DNA of 60,026 nt from Lachnospiraceae bacterium (GTDB taxonomy: Bacteria > Bacillota > Clostridia > Lachnospirales > Lachnospiraceae): NCBI GenBank assembly GCA_017467845.1, contig JAFUKH010000066.1, forward strand, positions 1-60,026, read 5' to 3'. The notes beneath the pieces are model-generated. The model worked only from the letters and a program-made list of their open reading frames with translations, did not search any database and was not told the DNA's origin. This document shows, in pieces, positions 41,097-51,593 of this stretch (its first letter is position 1; each line of letters opens with the position of its first letter). Position numbers and translations under genes: made by a program.

Positions 41097-43085
41097 TTAT
41101 TTTGCGTCTACTGCAGGCTTCTGCCAAGACATAAAGTCACATTCCGGATAACCTTCACACCCGAAATATCTTCTACCCTTCTGGGTCTTGCGGATCACCA
41201 CTTCCTTGCCGCACTTCGGACATGGTACACCTATTTTCTCAAGATACTGTTTGGTAAAACGACAATCCGGGAAGCCGGGACATGCCAGAAACTTACCGTG
41301 AGGACCATATTTGATAACCATATTCTTTCCACAGACCTCACAGATTTCATCCGTAACCTCATCTGCAATCTTCACTTCCGCCAATGAAGCCTCTGCCTGC
41401 TTTACCGCCTCGTCCAGATCCGGATAGAAATTCTCAATAATGGTTTTCCACTTAATAGAGCCCTCTTCTACTCCATCTAAAAGAGCCTCCATATTGGCAG
41501 TAAAATTCACATCTACAATAGACGGGAACGCATCCATCATCATTTTGTTTACTACCTCACCCAGCTCGGTTACGAATAAATTCTTATTCTCCTTACCTAT
41601 ATAACGTCTGGCCAAAATGGTTGTAATGGTAGGCGCATAAGTACTTGGACGACCGATTCCAAGCTCCTCCAATGCACGTACCAGGGAAGCCTCGGTATAA
41701 TGAGCCGGAGGCTGTGTAAAGTGCTGCTTGGGATCAAATGTATCCAGAGTCAGTCTGCTTCCCACTGCAAGCTCCTTGGAAAGCTTATTCTCTACCTCCT
41801 TCTCATCCTCCTGCACATATACGCTCATAAAACCGTCAAACAGTCTTCTGGATGCAGAAAGGGTAAATACATGCTCTCCTGCGCCAATTTTCACTGAAGT
41901 GGTTTCAAACTTTGCAGGAGCCATACGACAGGCTGCAAAGCGCTTCCAAATAAGCTGATACAAGCGGAACAAATCTCTGGGAAGCTCATCCTTAATTGCC
42001 AAAGGCTCTCTGTTTAAATCCGTAGGACGAATGGCCTCATGAGCATCCTGTATCTTCTGATTATTCTTATTCTCCCGAACTACGGTAGCTGCATATTCTT
42101 CACCATACTTCTTGGTGATATATTCATGTGCCATTACCTCTGCCTCATCAGACACGCGGGTAGAATCGGTACGCAGGTAGGTAATGAGACCCACGGTTCC
42201 TTCGCCCTTGATATCCACACCTTCATAAAGCTGCTGTGCAAGGCGCATAGTCTTCTGTGTAGAGAAATTCAGCACCTTACTTGCTTCCTGCTGAAGAGTT
42301 GAAGTGGTAAAAGGAAGTGGTGCTTTCTTTACCCTCTCTCCTTTTTTCATCTCATTTACTTCAAAGTCTACACCCTCAAGATCCTTTAAAATAGCGTTCA
42401 TCTGCTCCTCAGAGCTTATTTCTGCCTTTTCCTTGCCCTTGCCGTGGTATTTTGCCACAATGGGTTTCTTCTCCCCTTCCAGCTTCAAGTTCGCTTCCAA
42501 GGTCCAATATTCCTGAGGTACAAATGCCTCAATCTCTGCTTCCCTGTCACAGATAATTCGAAGTGCCACAGACTGTACTCGTCCTGCGGAAAGTCCTCTC
42601 TTAATCTTACTCCAAAGAAGCGGAGAAATACGATATCCCACCATTCTGTCCAGCGCACGTCTTGCCTGCTGGGCATCCACCAGATTCATATTGATTTCTC
42701 TGGCATTTTTTAACGAATCCTTCACTGCATTCTTGGTAATCTCATTAAAGGTAATACGGTATACCTTCTTATCCTTCTGATCATTCAATTTCAGAGCGTA
42801 AAGAAGATGCCATGAAATTGCCTCTCCTTCACGGTCAGGGTCGGTTGCCAGATAAATCTTCTCTGCCTTCTTCACTTCCTTACGAAGATTCGCCAGAATA
42901 TCTCCCTTTCCTCTGATGGTAATATACTTTGGTTCATAGCCGTTCTCCGGATCAATTCCCAAGGTAGACTTGGGCAAATCACGTACATGACCGTTACTTG
43001 CACAAACCTCATAATTATTTCCCAAGAACTTTTTAATTGTCTTCACCTTGGCAGGTGACTCCACGATTACTAAATACTTTGCCAT
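41097..43085 (-). CDS. topA: DNA topoisomerase I
   Basis: A 662-residue type IA topoisomerase that relaxes negative supercoils. The N-terminal TOPRIM domain (VIVESPAKVKTIKKFLG; ATDPDREGEAISWHL with the acidic metal triad) is followed by the catalytic domain with active-site Tyr303 in LITYLRTDSTR. Two C-terminal zinc fingers follow (CEVCGKNMVIKYG then CPGFPDC; CPKCGKEVVIRKTQKG then CEGYPEC). In many clostridia the order is dprA-topA-codY-flgB. Here the gene upstream of topA is the pilus-associated DUF5057 gene instead of dprA. Confidence 0.98.
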   Translation of the reverse strand: MAKYLVIVESPAKVKTIKKFLGNNYEVCASNGHVRDLPKSTLGIDPENGYEPKYITIRGKGDILANLRKEVKKAEKIYLATDPDREGEAISWHLLYALKLNDQKDKKVYRITFNEITKNAVKDSLKNAREINMNLVDAQQARRALDRMVGYRISPLLWSKIKRGLSAGRVQSVALRIICDREAEIEAFVPQEYWTLEANLKLEGEKKPIVAKYHGKGKEKAEISSEEQMNAILKDLEGVDFEVNEMKKGERVKKAPLPFTTSTLQQEASKVLNFSTQKTMRLAQQLYEGVDIKGEGTVGLITYLRTDSTRVSDEAEVMAHEYITKKYGEEYAATVVRENKNNQKIQDAHEAIRPTDLNREPLAIKDELPRDLFRLYQLIWKRFAACRMAPAKFETTSVKIGAGEHVFTLSASRRLFDGFMSVYVQEDEKEVENKLSKELAVGSRLTLDTFDPKQHFTQPPAHYTEASLVRALEELGIGRPSTYAPTITTILARRYIGKENKNLFVTELGEVVNKMMMDAFPSIVDVNFTANMEALLDGVEEGSIKWKTIIENFYPDLDEAVKQAEASLAEVKIADEVTDEICEVCGKNMVIKYGPHGKFLACPGFPDCRFTKQYLEKIGVPCPKCGKEVVIRKTQKGRRYFGCEGYPECDFMSWQKPAVDAK

Positions 43086-43161
43086 TCGCCGAAAACCCCT
43101 TATTTTCTATGTAAATTGCACCTATAGTCTTTATTTCCTATTTTGAGTCTAATCGTGAACA

Positions 43162-43190
43162 ACTATACAACAAAAGAATTTGAATTACAA
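43162..43190 (-). promoter_or_regulatory. Promoter of topA
   Basis: On the minus strand, -35 TTGTAA (43185-43190) and -10 TATAGT (43162-43167) are separated by 17 bases. The promoter lies directly downstream of the pilus cluster terminator, with transcription expected from about 43155. Confidence 0.65.
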
Positions 43191-43211
43191 GGAAATTTTT
43201 TCTAAAGAATG

Positions 43212-43244
43212 AAAAAGAAGACATGAACCGAAGTTCATGCCTTC
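43212..43244 (-). terminator. Terminator of the pilus cluster
   Basis: A 12-bp stem GAAGGCATGAAC/GTTCATGTCTTC (one G-U pair) capped by a TTCG tetraloop and followed on the minus strand by TTTTTCATTC. It is a classical strong intrinsic terminator just after the DUF5057 gene. Confidence 0.9.
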
Positions 43245-43249
43245 AAAAA

Positions 43250-46200
43250 TTAGTCTAAATCGAATAATTCTACGTTAACACATTGCAGCTCTGCATATAC
43301 ATATGGTGTATAGGAAGCCACTAGAGAACCATCTACAATAGAGGAATGTGTCAAAACTGTCCTTCCTCCGATGTAGAAGCTGCTTCGGAATCCCTGTTTG
43401 TCTGTAGCAAAATATTTCAGTGGAATTTCCACCTTATACAGCGTCTCCGGATATAAACTTCCGCTTTGGGTCAATGTTACGGACTTATCCTCTCCGTTCT
43501 CCCTGATATAGGTATTGGCAGGAAGCAGCCAGTCCGTCACCTCCACAAGAACCTTTTCCGAAGATACCTCACTTCCCGCATCCGGTAACTCTGACGCATC
43601 CAGCACATGATAGTCCTCTGCCAAAAGAGCTGACTTATCGTCTGCATCCACCTCCATATAATAGTGAAGCTCCACTTCCTTGGTTCCCTGGGTGATATTT
43701 AAATCATCCACCCTAAAGTACACCTCCACGGTATCGCCGGACACATCAGTATAATCGATAACTGCCTCATTATCATCCGCCTCATTTTCCTGAAGCATAA
43801 AATCATAATAATTATATACCACGTCCGTTGTGCTTCCTCCGGCATTCATGGTCAAAATCTCCGGATTTCTCAGTCCAGCGTTGTATGCAGCTATCATGGT
43901 GTTGATGAAGAGTTTTGCTTCTTCCTCGGTTACTGCATCAAAATATGGATTCGTATCCGTCATTCTTCCGGTAGCGGAATGCCCCATACCGGTATAGATA
44001 ACATTACCCTTGCTATATATATAGTAGTTATTCTTCACATCACCGGGTGCATAATCATAAGTACCACCTGACAGATTGTACCATACAACGGTATCTGTCT
44101 CACCATCCTTGTCATTATCCGCATTGAAATCCAGAGTATAATACTGCTGATGAGTTTCTGCCAAAGTCGGCATGTCACTAATCAGATAAGGATAATTGGT
44201 AATCTGACCATCATTCACTTTTTCTGCCCTATCAGAATAAGTATTTACTCTATTCACTCCCATACCGCTTCGATAATAGCTCACATTTCCATCAGCAAAT
44301 AATTTTTGATTTAAAACATACGTCGAAAAGCCCTGTACCTGGGAAACCGTTTCTTTTCTGGAGGAGTTTGGGGCAAATGCCACATCCGGCATACCATACA
44401 CATACTTTTCTCCATCTTTATATGGCGCAATTATTGTGGAATCTCCTGTCCCATACTTCACTGTATCTCCCATCTGCTCCAAAACCTTACCCAGCCTCAG
44501 CACATCTACATTGCTTCCGCTGGAGACACCATAGGTATCCATTCCCACCAGATTACGCAACTTGATATTAATATTATATCCCCACACCCAGTTACTTCCT
44601 TCACCGCCTTTTCCCGGCTCGTAGTAATAATCTTTTACAGCTTTTTCCTGGTTGTCTTCAATTCGATACTCTGCTCCCAGACTGCTTCCAATCTGTATTG
44701 AGGCATCAGAAACATTGGTAAACGAAGTCATATCATGGGCAAAAAGAACACTCTTTCCACTCTCGATGAAATGTCTGATATTATTATCCGGTATTGGATT
44801 TTCCCCTGTTAAGTCCTTATCGGGTAAATCTGTATCAATTCCCTTCTCCCAGTCAATTCCATCCTTACCATCACTAAATCCCAATATCAGCATATCGTAA
44901 TCGTTCAGAATAATGGGGTCCTTTTTGGTATCCCCATCAAAAAAGCCCCATTCAAATGTTTCCTTGGAAATAGTGGTAATATCCAGAATATAATCATCAC
45001 TCACGTTCTGGGCCACACTGCGGAAATACTGGGTAACATTTCCGCCAATATCCACATACTCATCATCCTCAAAATGACCAATGGACTGCTCCAGATTGAT
45101 ATATCTACCCTCGTCATGATAGTAAATCTGCAGAATCTTTATACGTGCCACTTCCCCACTGGCAAGCTTGGTATAACCTTTATGTTGTGTACGAATGCTT
45201 GGACATCCAGTCTGTGATACCTCCAGTTGCCAGGTAATGCAGCCATAAAAGGAATCCGGCACCTCACGGGACACCTGATACCGTACACCCGTCTTCAGCT
45301 TTGAAACACTCTCCACAATCTGCCCGGTGGATACCTCCACAAGATTGACATTATTCAGCTTCAGCTCTTCATAGTCTTCAGAGAACTTACCGTCCGCGTT
45401 AGCATCCAGATATAATTTACAGGTATAATCATCCCCGAAATCCGCTGCACTGTCATTCTCAATAATAAAATCAAACTGCAGATAATACTTGCCCTCAACC
45501 GGCAGAAGCTGCGTCACATTACTATCTGTTTCTCCGTCAGCCAGATATTTCTCCTTTGTCATAATCAAATCCTCATACTCCGGAGAATACAGGGACAGCT
45601 TAGGTCTGTTAGCATAGAAAGCAAAGGTACTCTTATTTTGCGAAAGGGTATCACTGACAAATATATTCCTTTTGGAGGTGTCTGCCAAAATTTTACTGAG
45701 AAACTCATATAAATAAGACGAATTATCCACTCTCTTCTCATCTACCTTCGTTCCCTGTTCCTTTAAAAGCCCTGATGAAATCACTATAGGATAATTAGCA
45801 TCCAGATAATCAATCAGTGCATTATACTTTTCAACTGACAAATCATTGCCGCTATAACGATGAATGGTGGTCTCTTTTAGGGTAGATGGTGTAGACTCGG
45901 TATCTCTTATATTTCTCGTATAATCCGTGTCCAGAAGACCACTAAGAATCGCAAATTCCTCCACCGTATCTCCCACATGACTGTACAGCAGACCATCCAT
46001 GGAGTCATCGTTATAATCCGTTTCTCCATCCTTGGTCACCAGTCCTGTGGTATTGGAATCAAAGTAAATAACATCATAGGTAGCATTTAAGTCCTCAATA
46101 TGTCCCACAAATTCATTCATGCCCATTACATGGAAGGTAATCTTCCCGGCTTCTACATTCGTCAGACCGCTAAACTCGGCTGCACTCAAAGTAGAAACTC

Positions 46201-48127
46201 TTCCTGCCGGCTCAATCACCAGCACATCCAGATGCTCCTTACTCATCTGTCTCTGATTTTTGAAATTGATTATATAACGAAATACACTGGCATCATAAAT
46301 CTTCGTATCAAGCAAAGCCTTCTGCTGTTCTGCCAAGTACATATTCTCTACAACAATCTCATTCCACACATCATAAAAACCGGCATCAATCTGCTGCTGG
46401 GAGTATTCTCCGACAGAAAATAGACCTCTGTTTTGCAGAGAATTGTTTCCGATAACCAAAGGCTCGTTACAGCTAAACCATACATTGCCCTTTACAAAGG
46501 AAATATCCTTATTATAGTCAAGGTTTCCAAGATTATCTATTAATGTCCCCAAATTCGTGGAATCCCAGTAAAAATCTGCCTTTATATCCGTTCCGTTTTC
46601 ATTATATGCCGGTGCGGACAAGAAGTAAGCCAGTTTCCCCAGATTAGATTTAGATACATTCGTACCCTCACTATCTTTAGATCTATAATTTTGATTTTCA
46701 TCCACTTCCACAAAGGGCTGCAAATCAAAAATGCAAGGTACCTTCTCCATGGAAATATACATTCCAAGAGAAGCCATAACCACGGAAGTAATGTCATTGG
46801 CTGTACTAAAGCTGCCCTCTATTCCTTTGATTTCATTCATGGCGGCACCACCATTTATGTATATAAAATCATAATCCTCAAAAAGCTCCGCACCCTCCAA
46901 AACTGTGGTTACCTTGTCGTTCTCAAAAGCAGTTTTCAGCATAGCCGGTGTCACTGTTTCCACCGAAACACGCAACTTATCATAACTTTGCTCATCCAGC
47001 CCGAATACTTCCTTCTTAAAGACCTCATTATTCGTAATACCACCGGTAAAATAAAGATATGTAGCCTCATAAGAAAAAGCCTCTCCCGGCATTTCACGCT
47101 CTACAGTTTCTACCAATGCATAATGACCGTTGCCCTCTCCCACATAAACAGCCTCACTCATCAAATACACATAGTCTCCCGCAGAAACAGGATTATCGCG
47201 GCTGACCAATTCAAACATCGGCTTACAAATACCGGAAGATCCATTCCAGATTTCTGAAATAGGGTCTCCACCGGATACCGTGTTGTCCCTGCCTGTAACA
47301 GAATTGCTGCTGGGTAACCCATTACCGCTGACGGTCAGACACAGTTCCTCCAAGTAATCCTCTGTCTCTTCCCATACCTCTGCCGCAGTTCCTCTGTACT
47401 CCAGATATCCTTCAGGCTGCAACATATATACATCCTCTAAAGGATTATTTTCTGAAAACACTTTCAGTTCCGTATAGGAGAACGTCTCCCCAATATCCCC
47501 AGCCTTATAATACGGTGTTGTTACACTATTATTGATGGAATCCAAAGAAGTGTTCCTATCTGCAAATGCAGTAAAAACAGCATCCCACTCCCCCTCTCCG
47601 GCACGCAGATATCCACGCTTCACCACTCCGGCAATCTGAAGTCTATTGGCATCCTCCGGTGGATTTTCCTCATATTCCATATAAGGCTCCTCTGCAGAAA
47701 ACTTCTCTACAGAAAACGGGAATACCCCTGCCTCCTTATAATACTCGTTTATCTTCTCTGCCTCTGAGATCAGTTCATTCATAAACATTGCCCTACTCTC
47801 GGCATCCTTCTGCGAAAGAAGCATTTCCTGCCAGGTTCGGTAGGTATTCGTCTCCTCATCATACAGCTTGGAAAATGGCTCCTGTCCACCGATATAATAA
47901 CCAATCTCCCCATCTCCAATCTTCGGTACGATTTCCAGAATACGATATGTCTTTGTATTACTGATATAATCCTCCCTAAGCTGCTCAATGCCCGGCAACG
48001 TATTACTTGCCGCAGTTACCTCTATTTCATCGCTCCATAGGCATACTATAGATGTCACTGCTAAAGCTCCTGCCAGCAGATAACACATTCCCTTTATGAA
48101 GTTCGGATATTTCTTCCAGTTCTTCAT
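43250..48127 (-). CDS. Large secreted DUF5057 protein at the end of the pilus cluster
   Basis: A 1625-residue protein with a signal peptide (about 1-40; GMCYLLAGALAVTSIVCLW), then an extracytoplasmic body with no further membrane segment or sortase signal, so it is probably secreted or held by other proteins. I recognise the DUF5057 type found beside pilus genes in Lachnospiraceae. Several alpha/beta segments resemble Rossmann or glutamine-amidotransferase-like folds (YDFIYINGGAAMNEIKGIEG; YDMLILGFSDGKDGI then ESGKSVLFAHDM; VIYTGMGHSATGR). No catalytic residues can be assigned. It follows the giant pilin by 12 bases and is the last gene before the terminator, so it is most likely part of the pilus system. 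Confidence 0.75.
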   Translation of the reverse strand: MKNWKKYPNFIKGMCYLLAGALAVTSIVCLWSDEIEVTAASNTLPGIEQLREDYISNTKTYRILEIVPKIGDGEIGYYIGGQEPFSKLYDEETNTYRTWQEMLLSQKDAESRAMFMNELISEAEKINEYYKEAGVFPFSVEKFSAEEPYMEYEENPPEDANRLQIAGVVKRGYLRAGEGEWDAVFTAFADRNTSLDSINNSVTTPYYKAGDIGETFSYTELKVFSENNPLEDVYMLQPEGYLEYRGTAAEVWEETEDYLEELCLTVSGNGLPSSNSVTGRDNTVSGGDPISEIWNGSSGICKPMFELVSRDNPVSAGDYVYLMSEAVYVGEGNGHYALVETVEREMPGEAFSYEATYLYFTGGITNNEVFKKEVFGLDEQSYDKLRVSVETVTPAMLKTAFENDKVTTVLEGAELFEDYDFIYINGGAAMNEIKGIEGSFSTANDITSVVMASLGMYISMEKVPCIFDLQPFVEVDENQNYRSKDSEGTNVSKSNLGKLAYFLSAPAYNENGTDIKADFYWDSTNLGTLIDNLGNLDYNKDISFVKGNVWFSCNEPLVIGNNSLQNRGLFSVGEYSQQQIDAGFYDVWNEIVVENMYLAEQQKALLDTKIYDASVFRYIINFKNQRQMSKEHLDVLVIEPAGRVSTLSAAEFSGLTNVEAGKITFHVMGMNEFVGHIEDLNATYDVIYFDSNTTGLVTKDGETDYNDDSMDGLLYSHVGDTVEEFAILSGLLDTDYTRNIRDTESTPSTLKETTIHRYSGNDLSVEKYNALIDYLDANYPIVISSGLLKEQGTKVDEKRVDNSSYLYEFLSKILADTSKRNIFVSDTLSQNKSTFAFYANRPKLSLYSPEYEDLIMTKEKYLADGETDSNVTQLLPVEGKYYLQFDFIIENDSAADFGDDYTCKLYLDANADGKFSEDYEELKLNNVNLVEVSTGQIVESVSKLKTGVRYQVSREVPDSFYGCITWQLEVSQTGCPSIRTQHKGYTKLASGEVARIKILQIYYHDEGRYINLEQSIGHFEDDEYVDIGGNVTQYFRSVAQNVSDDYILDITTISKETFEWGFFDGDTKKDPIILNDYDMLILGFSDGKDGIDWEKGIDTDLPDKDLTGENPIPDNNIRHFIESGKSVLFAHDMTSFTNVSDASIQIGSSLGAEYRIEDNQEKAVKDYYYEPGKGGEGSNWVWGYNINIKLRNLVGMDTYGVSSGSNVDVLRLGKVLEQMGDTVKYGTGDSTIIAPYKDGEKYVYGMPDVAFAPNSSRKETVSQVQGFSTYVLNQKLFADGNVSYYRSGMGVNRVNTYSDRAEKVNDGQITNYPYLISDMPTLAETHQQYYTLDFNADNDKDGETDTVVWYNLSGGTYDYAPGDVKNNYYIYSKGNVIYTGMGHSATGRMTDTNPYFDAVTEEEAKLFINTMIAAYNAGLRNPEILTMNAGGSTTDVVYNYYDFMLQENEADDNEAVIDYTDVSGDTVEVYFRVDDLNITQGTKEVELHYYMEVDADDKSALLAEDYHVLDASELPDAGSEVSSEKVLVEVTDWLLPANTYIRENGEDKSVTLTQSGSLYPETLYKVEIPLKYFATDKQGFRSSFYIGGRTVLTHSSIVDGSLVASYTPYVYAELQCVNVELFDLD

Positions 48128-48139
48128 GAATCAACCTCT

Positions 48140-51010
48140 TTAATAACTAATCCTCATATTACTATATTTCCACTTACCGCTCTCCTGGTCATAAGAAAAC
48201 CATATGGTATACTTGTTGCTATCTTTCCACTGAGAGACCCATCTGCTAATTCCCGACAAGCCAATGGTCATATATTTCTCGTAAGTGATATAATATGTCT
48301 CTCGCGAGCCACTCCGAATTGTTCTTATATAATATCTTTCCCGGGGCGAAACATAAAAGTAAGTATTGTTGCTGTAACCCTGGGACTTTAAGTCGCTCTG
48401 GGACGGACAATATTGAGTCGACGGAAGATCTGATATAGTATAGTTCTCCGTTCTTTCTTCATAGTGGCCTCCCCCATTTCCTCCCGGCACCCATACCGAC
48501 TCAATGATTTCATATTGTTCAACCAGATTATCCGTTACAAACTTTATGTTAAAGCCATATTTACAACCATCCATAAGCTTGAAGTTATCGGTCTCATAGT
48601 AACCTCCTATTCCCGCTGCCCAGTTACCTTCATATACCACGGTCATGGTACTACCCTTCTCCGCATAGTACTGATTCAGCGAATCCGGCACCTTAACTTC
48701 AATATAATATCCGTAAGCATCCTTACCGGAAGTTACATCAATGTATCCTTCATGATTAATCTCACTTGTATAATCGTTCATGGTAAAATAGCGGTTTTCA
48801 TTTGGTTGAATGGTATACCCTGCCTTGCCATCTATCATACAGACGAAACGCCCATCATTCAGACTATAGTCATCTATTTCCGCAGCTGTAGATACATGCC
48901 AGCCTCCTGTCAGGCGATAGTAGGTTCTGTATGTCTTATACTTCTCCTCAGGCATACTCTGATCATCTTTATAAAGATATCCGTCATAATACCCATTCAG
49001 CATAGCATAGCTATTACTTTCAGAAAATGGTGTCGCGTAGATGGTTGTTTTACCATTTGTATCCCAAGAAGACTGATTGATTCCATCCAGCGAATATTCC
49101 ACATTAACCGGGGCAATATTCTCCGTATATGGACCATAACTAATTCTTTCTCCGGAATTATTTTTACAATGAATAATCATTATTTTTGCCTTGGTTATAC
49201 TATGAGGATTACCATATTTATCACAAAAAGTACTGGTGTAATATGACTCACTTGCTTTCCATCTAAGCTTTACATTCCCTGCGCTCTCGCCATATTCATA
49301 GGGAAGGAATAAAAGCTCACACACCGTACCAGACTGCTCCTGCACAAAATAATCACTATATTCGGTATCCGGAGGGTCGTCATTATCGTAACCTCCCTGA
49401 TGACCATAATACGCATGCTGTATTACATTATCACTAGAATCACAGAAATCCACCTGAATTTCAACCCAGTCACCATTATCCCAGTTATCCTCAAGCATTG
49501 ACAGATCAATATCCACCACACCATTACGTTTCCAACCCTTGGACTCATCAATCGGGCTATTTGTCTCCTTCTTACTGATAACCACATTAATGGTCTCCTG
49601 CACAGCAACAAACTGTCCCGTCACAGAATTATATCTCTCACGTTTACACTTAAAGGTAATCGGTACACTCACCTTCCCATTATCGCCGTACTTAATTGTA
49701 CTTTTTACATCAAACTGTAGCTTTCCCGTCTCCTGAGCTTCCCCAACAGAAGTATCCAAAGTCAGATAATTGCTATAATCATAATATACCGTATTTCCCT
49801 CAGAATCCTTCCCTTCTACCGGTTCAAACGATATGGTGATACCACCCATATTGTCAATGGTCTGTTCCATATCGCTCACAATTAAATCACCAATATGAAC
49901 TCCTGTAAAGGATTCCAGATCAATACAGATATTCTCCTGACCTGCCGCCACACTAATATTATAGCTTCCATTCTGCACATTACTGCTGCTTCCCAGCACC
50001 TGCCCATCTGACAGACAATAACTCTTCGTACCGAGCTCTGTAATTGTACGGATACCTACCTTGATATTATCAGACCTAAGACCACTTGCATCCTGTGTCG
50101 CATAAACATTAATACGATTGATTTCTCCATCAATGGTGCTTCCGACCTCATCGGTACCTATGAAAAGTGTTGTTGTGAGGCTACTAACCTGTTCTGAAAA
50201 AAACGTGCCGGTACTTGTGGGACAAACTTCACCCGGCACATCCGCAAAATGCCATTCTACTGACTGGGATGGCATCAGTCCCACATTACTTGTTACCCTT
50301 GCCGCCAGTTTTTCATTCTCTCCCGGCCAGATGGATACACGCTCCGGATATACATCAATCCCGGTTGCCTCCACTTCCGGCGGATCGGGTACATAGATTT
50401 CATCCTCGGAAGCATTCATCAAAATATCGTTACGAAGCTTTACTGCATGAGACGTTGTATACTCTCTTCCGGATTCTTCCTTTAAGAAGGTGATGCTATA
50501 GCGGATTGTTTTCTTCTCCAAAAGCTCCGATAAATCCACAGAGAAATCAGAAACAGCTTCTGCCAGAAGTGCTTCCGAAGAAATGCTTGTACCCTTGGCA
50601 GCCTCAGAAAAGAAAATCTTTTTCTCGTCCTCATCCCAGCGAATCCGATAGTATTTCTCATTGTTATATACATACAATTCCTTGGAATCCAAATCCGTGA
50701 CACTGATATCTGAGTCCGATATAATAAGTCCGTTTGGTGCCTCCTCCGACTCCTCGGCCCCCTCTGCCAGCTTCCCCACATATTTGTAGGACACGCCTCT
50801 TTGGGCATCTATCAAAAGGTCATGAATCTGATTGGCCACCAGCTGGGCATCATACTGCACATCGGTCTCTGCCACACCATTATTATACTGTCTTTGAGAC
50901 ACGATAAGGAAGGAGGCAATGGCACCTCCCACAATTGTCATGATTGCAATGGTCACAATCAATTCCACCAATGTGAATCCTTTGTTCCCCTGTCTCTTAA
51001 AAATCTTCAT
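48140..51010 (-). CDS. Giant minor pilin (J/W position) with Ig-like domain
   Basis: A 956-residue type IV prepilin-like protein. The start is the ATG at 51010, seven bases after GAGGA. The leader ends at Gly in NKG, followed by FTLVELIVTIAIMTIVGGAI with the conserved Glu5. After the pilin stalk and a globular part (to about 200), a segment ATGIDVYPERVSIWPGENEK resembles a Big/Ig-like domain (about 215-300). The remaining 650 residues are beta-rich and strongly aromatic towards the C-terminus, with no assigned domain. Its size is several times that of ordinary minor pilins, suggesting a tip adhesin. The position after the H-type pilin fits the J/W role. Confidence 0.8.
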   Translation of the reverse strand: MKIFKRQGNKGFTLVELIVTIAIMTIVGGAIASFLIVSQRQYNNGVAETDVQYDAQLVANQIHDLLIDAQRGVSYKYVGKLAEGAEESEEAPNGLIISDSDISVTDLDSKELYVYNNEKYYRIRWDEDEKKIFFSEAAKGTSISSEALLAEAVSDFSVDLSELLEKKTIRYSITFLKEESGREYTTSHAVKLRNDILMNASEDEIYVPDPPEVEATGIDVYPERVSIWPGENEKLAARVTSNVGLMPSQSVEWHFADVPGEVCPTSTGTFFSEQVSSLTTTLFIGTDEVGSTIDGEINRINVYATQDASGLRSDNIKVGIRTITELGTKSYCLSDGQVLGSSSNVQNGSYNISVAAGQENICIDLESFTGVHIGDLIVSDMEQTIDNMGGITISFEPVEGKDSEGNTVYYDYSNYLTLDTSVGEAQETGKLQFDVKSTIKYGDNGKVSVPITFKCKRERYNSVTGQFVAVQETINVVISKKETNSPIDESKGWKRNGVVDIDLSMLEDNWDNGDWVEIQVDFCDSSDNVIQHAYYGHQGGYDNDDPPDTEYSDYFVQEQSGTVCELLFLPYEYGESAGNVKLRWKASESYYTSTFCDKYGNPHSITKAKIMIIHCKNNSGERISYGPYTENIAPVNVEYSLDGINQSSWDTNGKTTIYATPFSESNSYAMLNGYYDGYLYKDDQSMPEEKYKTYRTYYRLTGGWHVSTAAEIDDYSLNDGRFVCMIDGKAGYTIQPNENRYFTMNDYTSEINHEGYIDVTSGKDAYGYYIEVKVPDSLNQYYAEKGSTMTVVYEGNWAAGIGGYYETDNFKLMDGCKYGFNIKFVTDNLVEQYEIIESVWVPGGNGGGHYEERTENYTISDLPSTQYCPSQSDLKSQGYSNNTYFYVSPRERYYIRTIRSGSRETYYITYEKYMTIGLSGISRWVSQWKDSNKYTIWFSYDQESGKWKYSNMRISY

Positions 51011-51070
51011 CCAAAGTTCCTCATGCAAAGCCGGCAGAACACTCTGCCAATGCTCCTTTCAGCTTACTGT

Positions 51071-51577
51071 TTAATAGGATATTTTCCCGGTTAAAGTTGT
51101 AAATGTTGCCACCCGCTCCGTGCTACCCTTATAAAAGGTAATGCTTGTACACTCGCCGTGCATGCCACCAACTACCTGCACCTCATTCAGAGCACCACTG
51201 CTCCGGTCAAAAGATAATTCCAATCTTTTACCATTTAGGTCCACATTCGAGCCACCAATCTCGGCTTTCACGCACACACCCTGTTCTCCAATCATAACCG
51301 GCGTTTCAGCCTCACTTCCTTTATACGCCTGCATATACACGCCGGTAGCATCCTGATACAGCTCTACACGCACATTCTTAAAGCTCATGGTCTTGGTCTT
51401 TACTTCGCTCATATTGCCTGCAAAATCCTGCACGCAACCATTTACCTGCATTCTGGGAACCAGCCCCATCATGGTGATTCCCCCTCCTGCAAGCACAGCC
51501 GTAATTGCAATTACCACAATCAGCTCCACCAGAGAAATACCCCGATTATTCAGTTTCCATGGATTTTCCTTCTTCAC
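51071..51577 (-). CDS. Minor pilin, GspH/FimT type
   Basis: A 168-residue prepilin with leader ending NNRG and mature start ISLVELIVVIAITAVLAGGG, including Glu5. The C-terminal domain is beta-rich (about 90-165) with one pair of Cys that might be bonded. The start chosen is a GTG at 51577, with AGGTGA five bases upstream; a GTG at 51586 is the alternative. It lies between the K/X-type and J/W-type pilin genes, matching the GspH/FimT position in a minor pilin priming complex. Confidence 0.85.
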   Translation of the reverse strand: MKKENPWKLNNRGISLVELIVVIAITAVLAGGGITMMGLVPRMQVNGCVQDFAGNMSEVKTKTMSFKNVRVELYQDATGVYMQAYKGSEAETPVMIGEQGVCVKAEIGGSNVDLNGKRLELSFDRSSGALNEVQVVGGMHGECTSITFYKGSTERVATFTTLTGKISY

Positions 51578-51593
51578 ATTTCTCACCTGTTTT

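Noticed and set aside
48464-49246. A 260-residue plus-strand open frame opposite the giant pilin gene
   Set aside because: Hydrophobic-looking but has no ribosome site, and the opposite strand encodes a clear prepilin with strong coding continuity.
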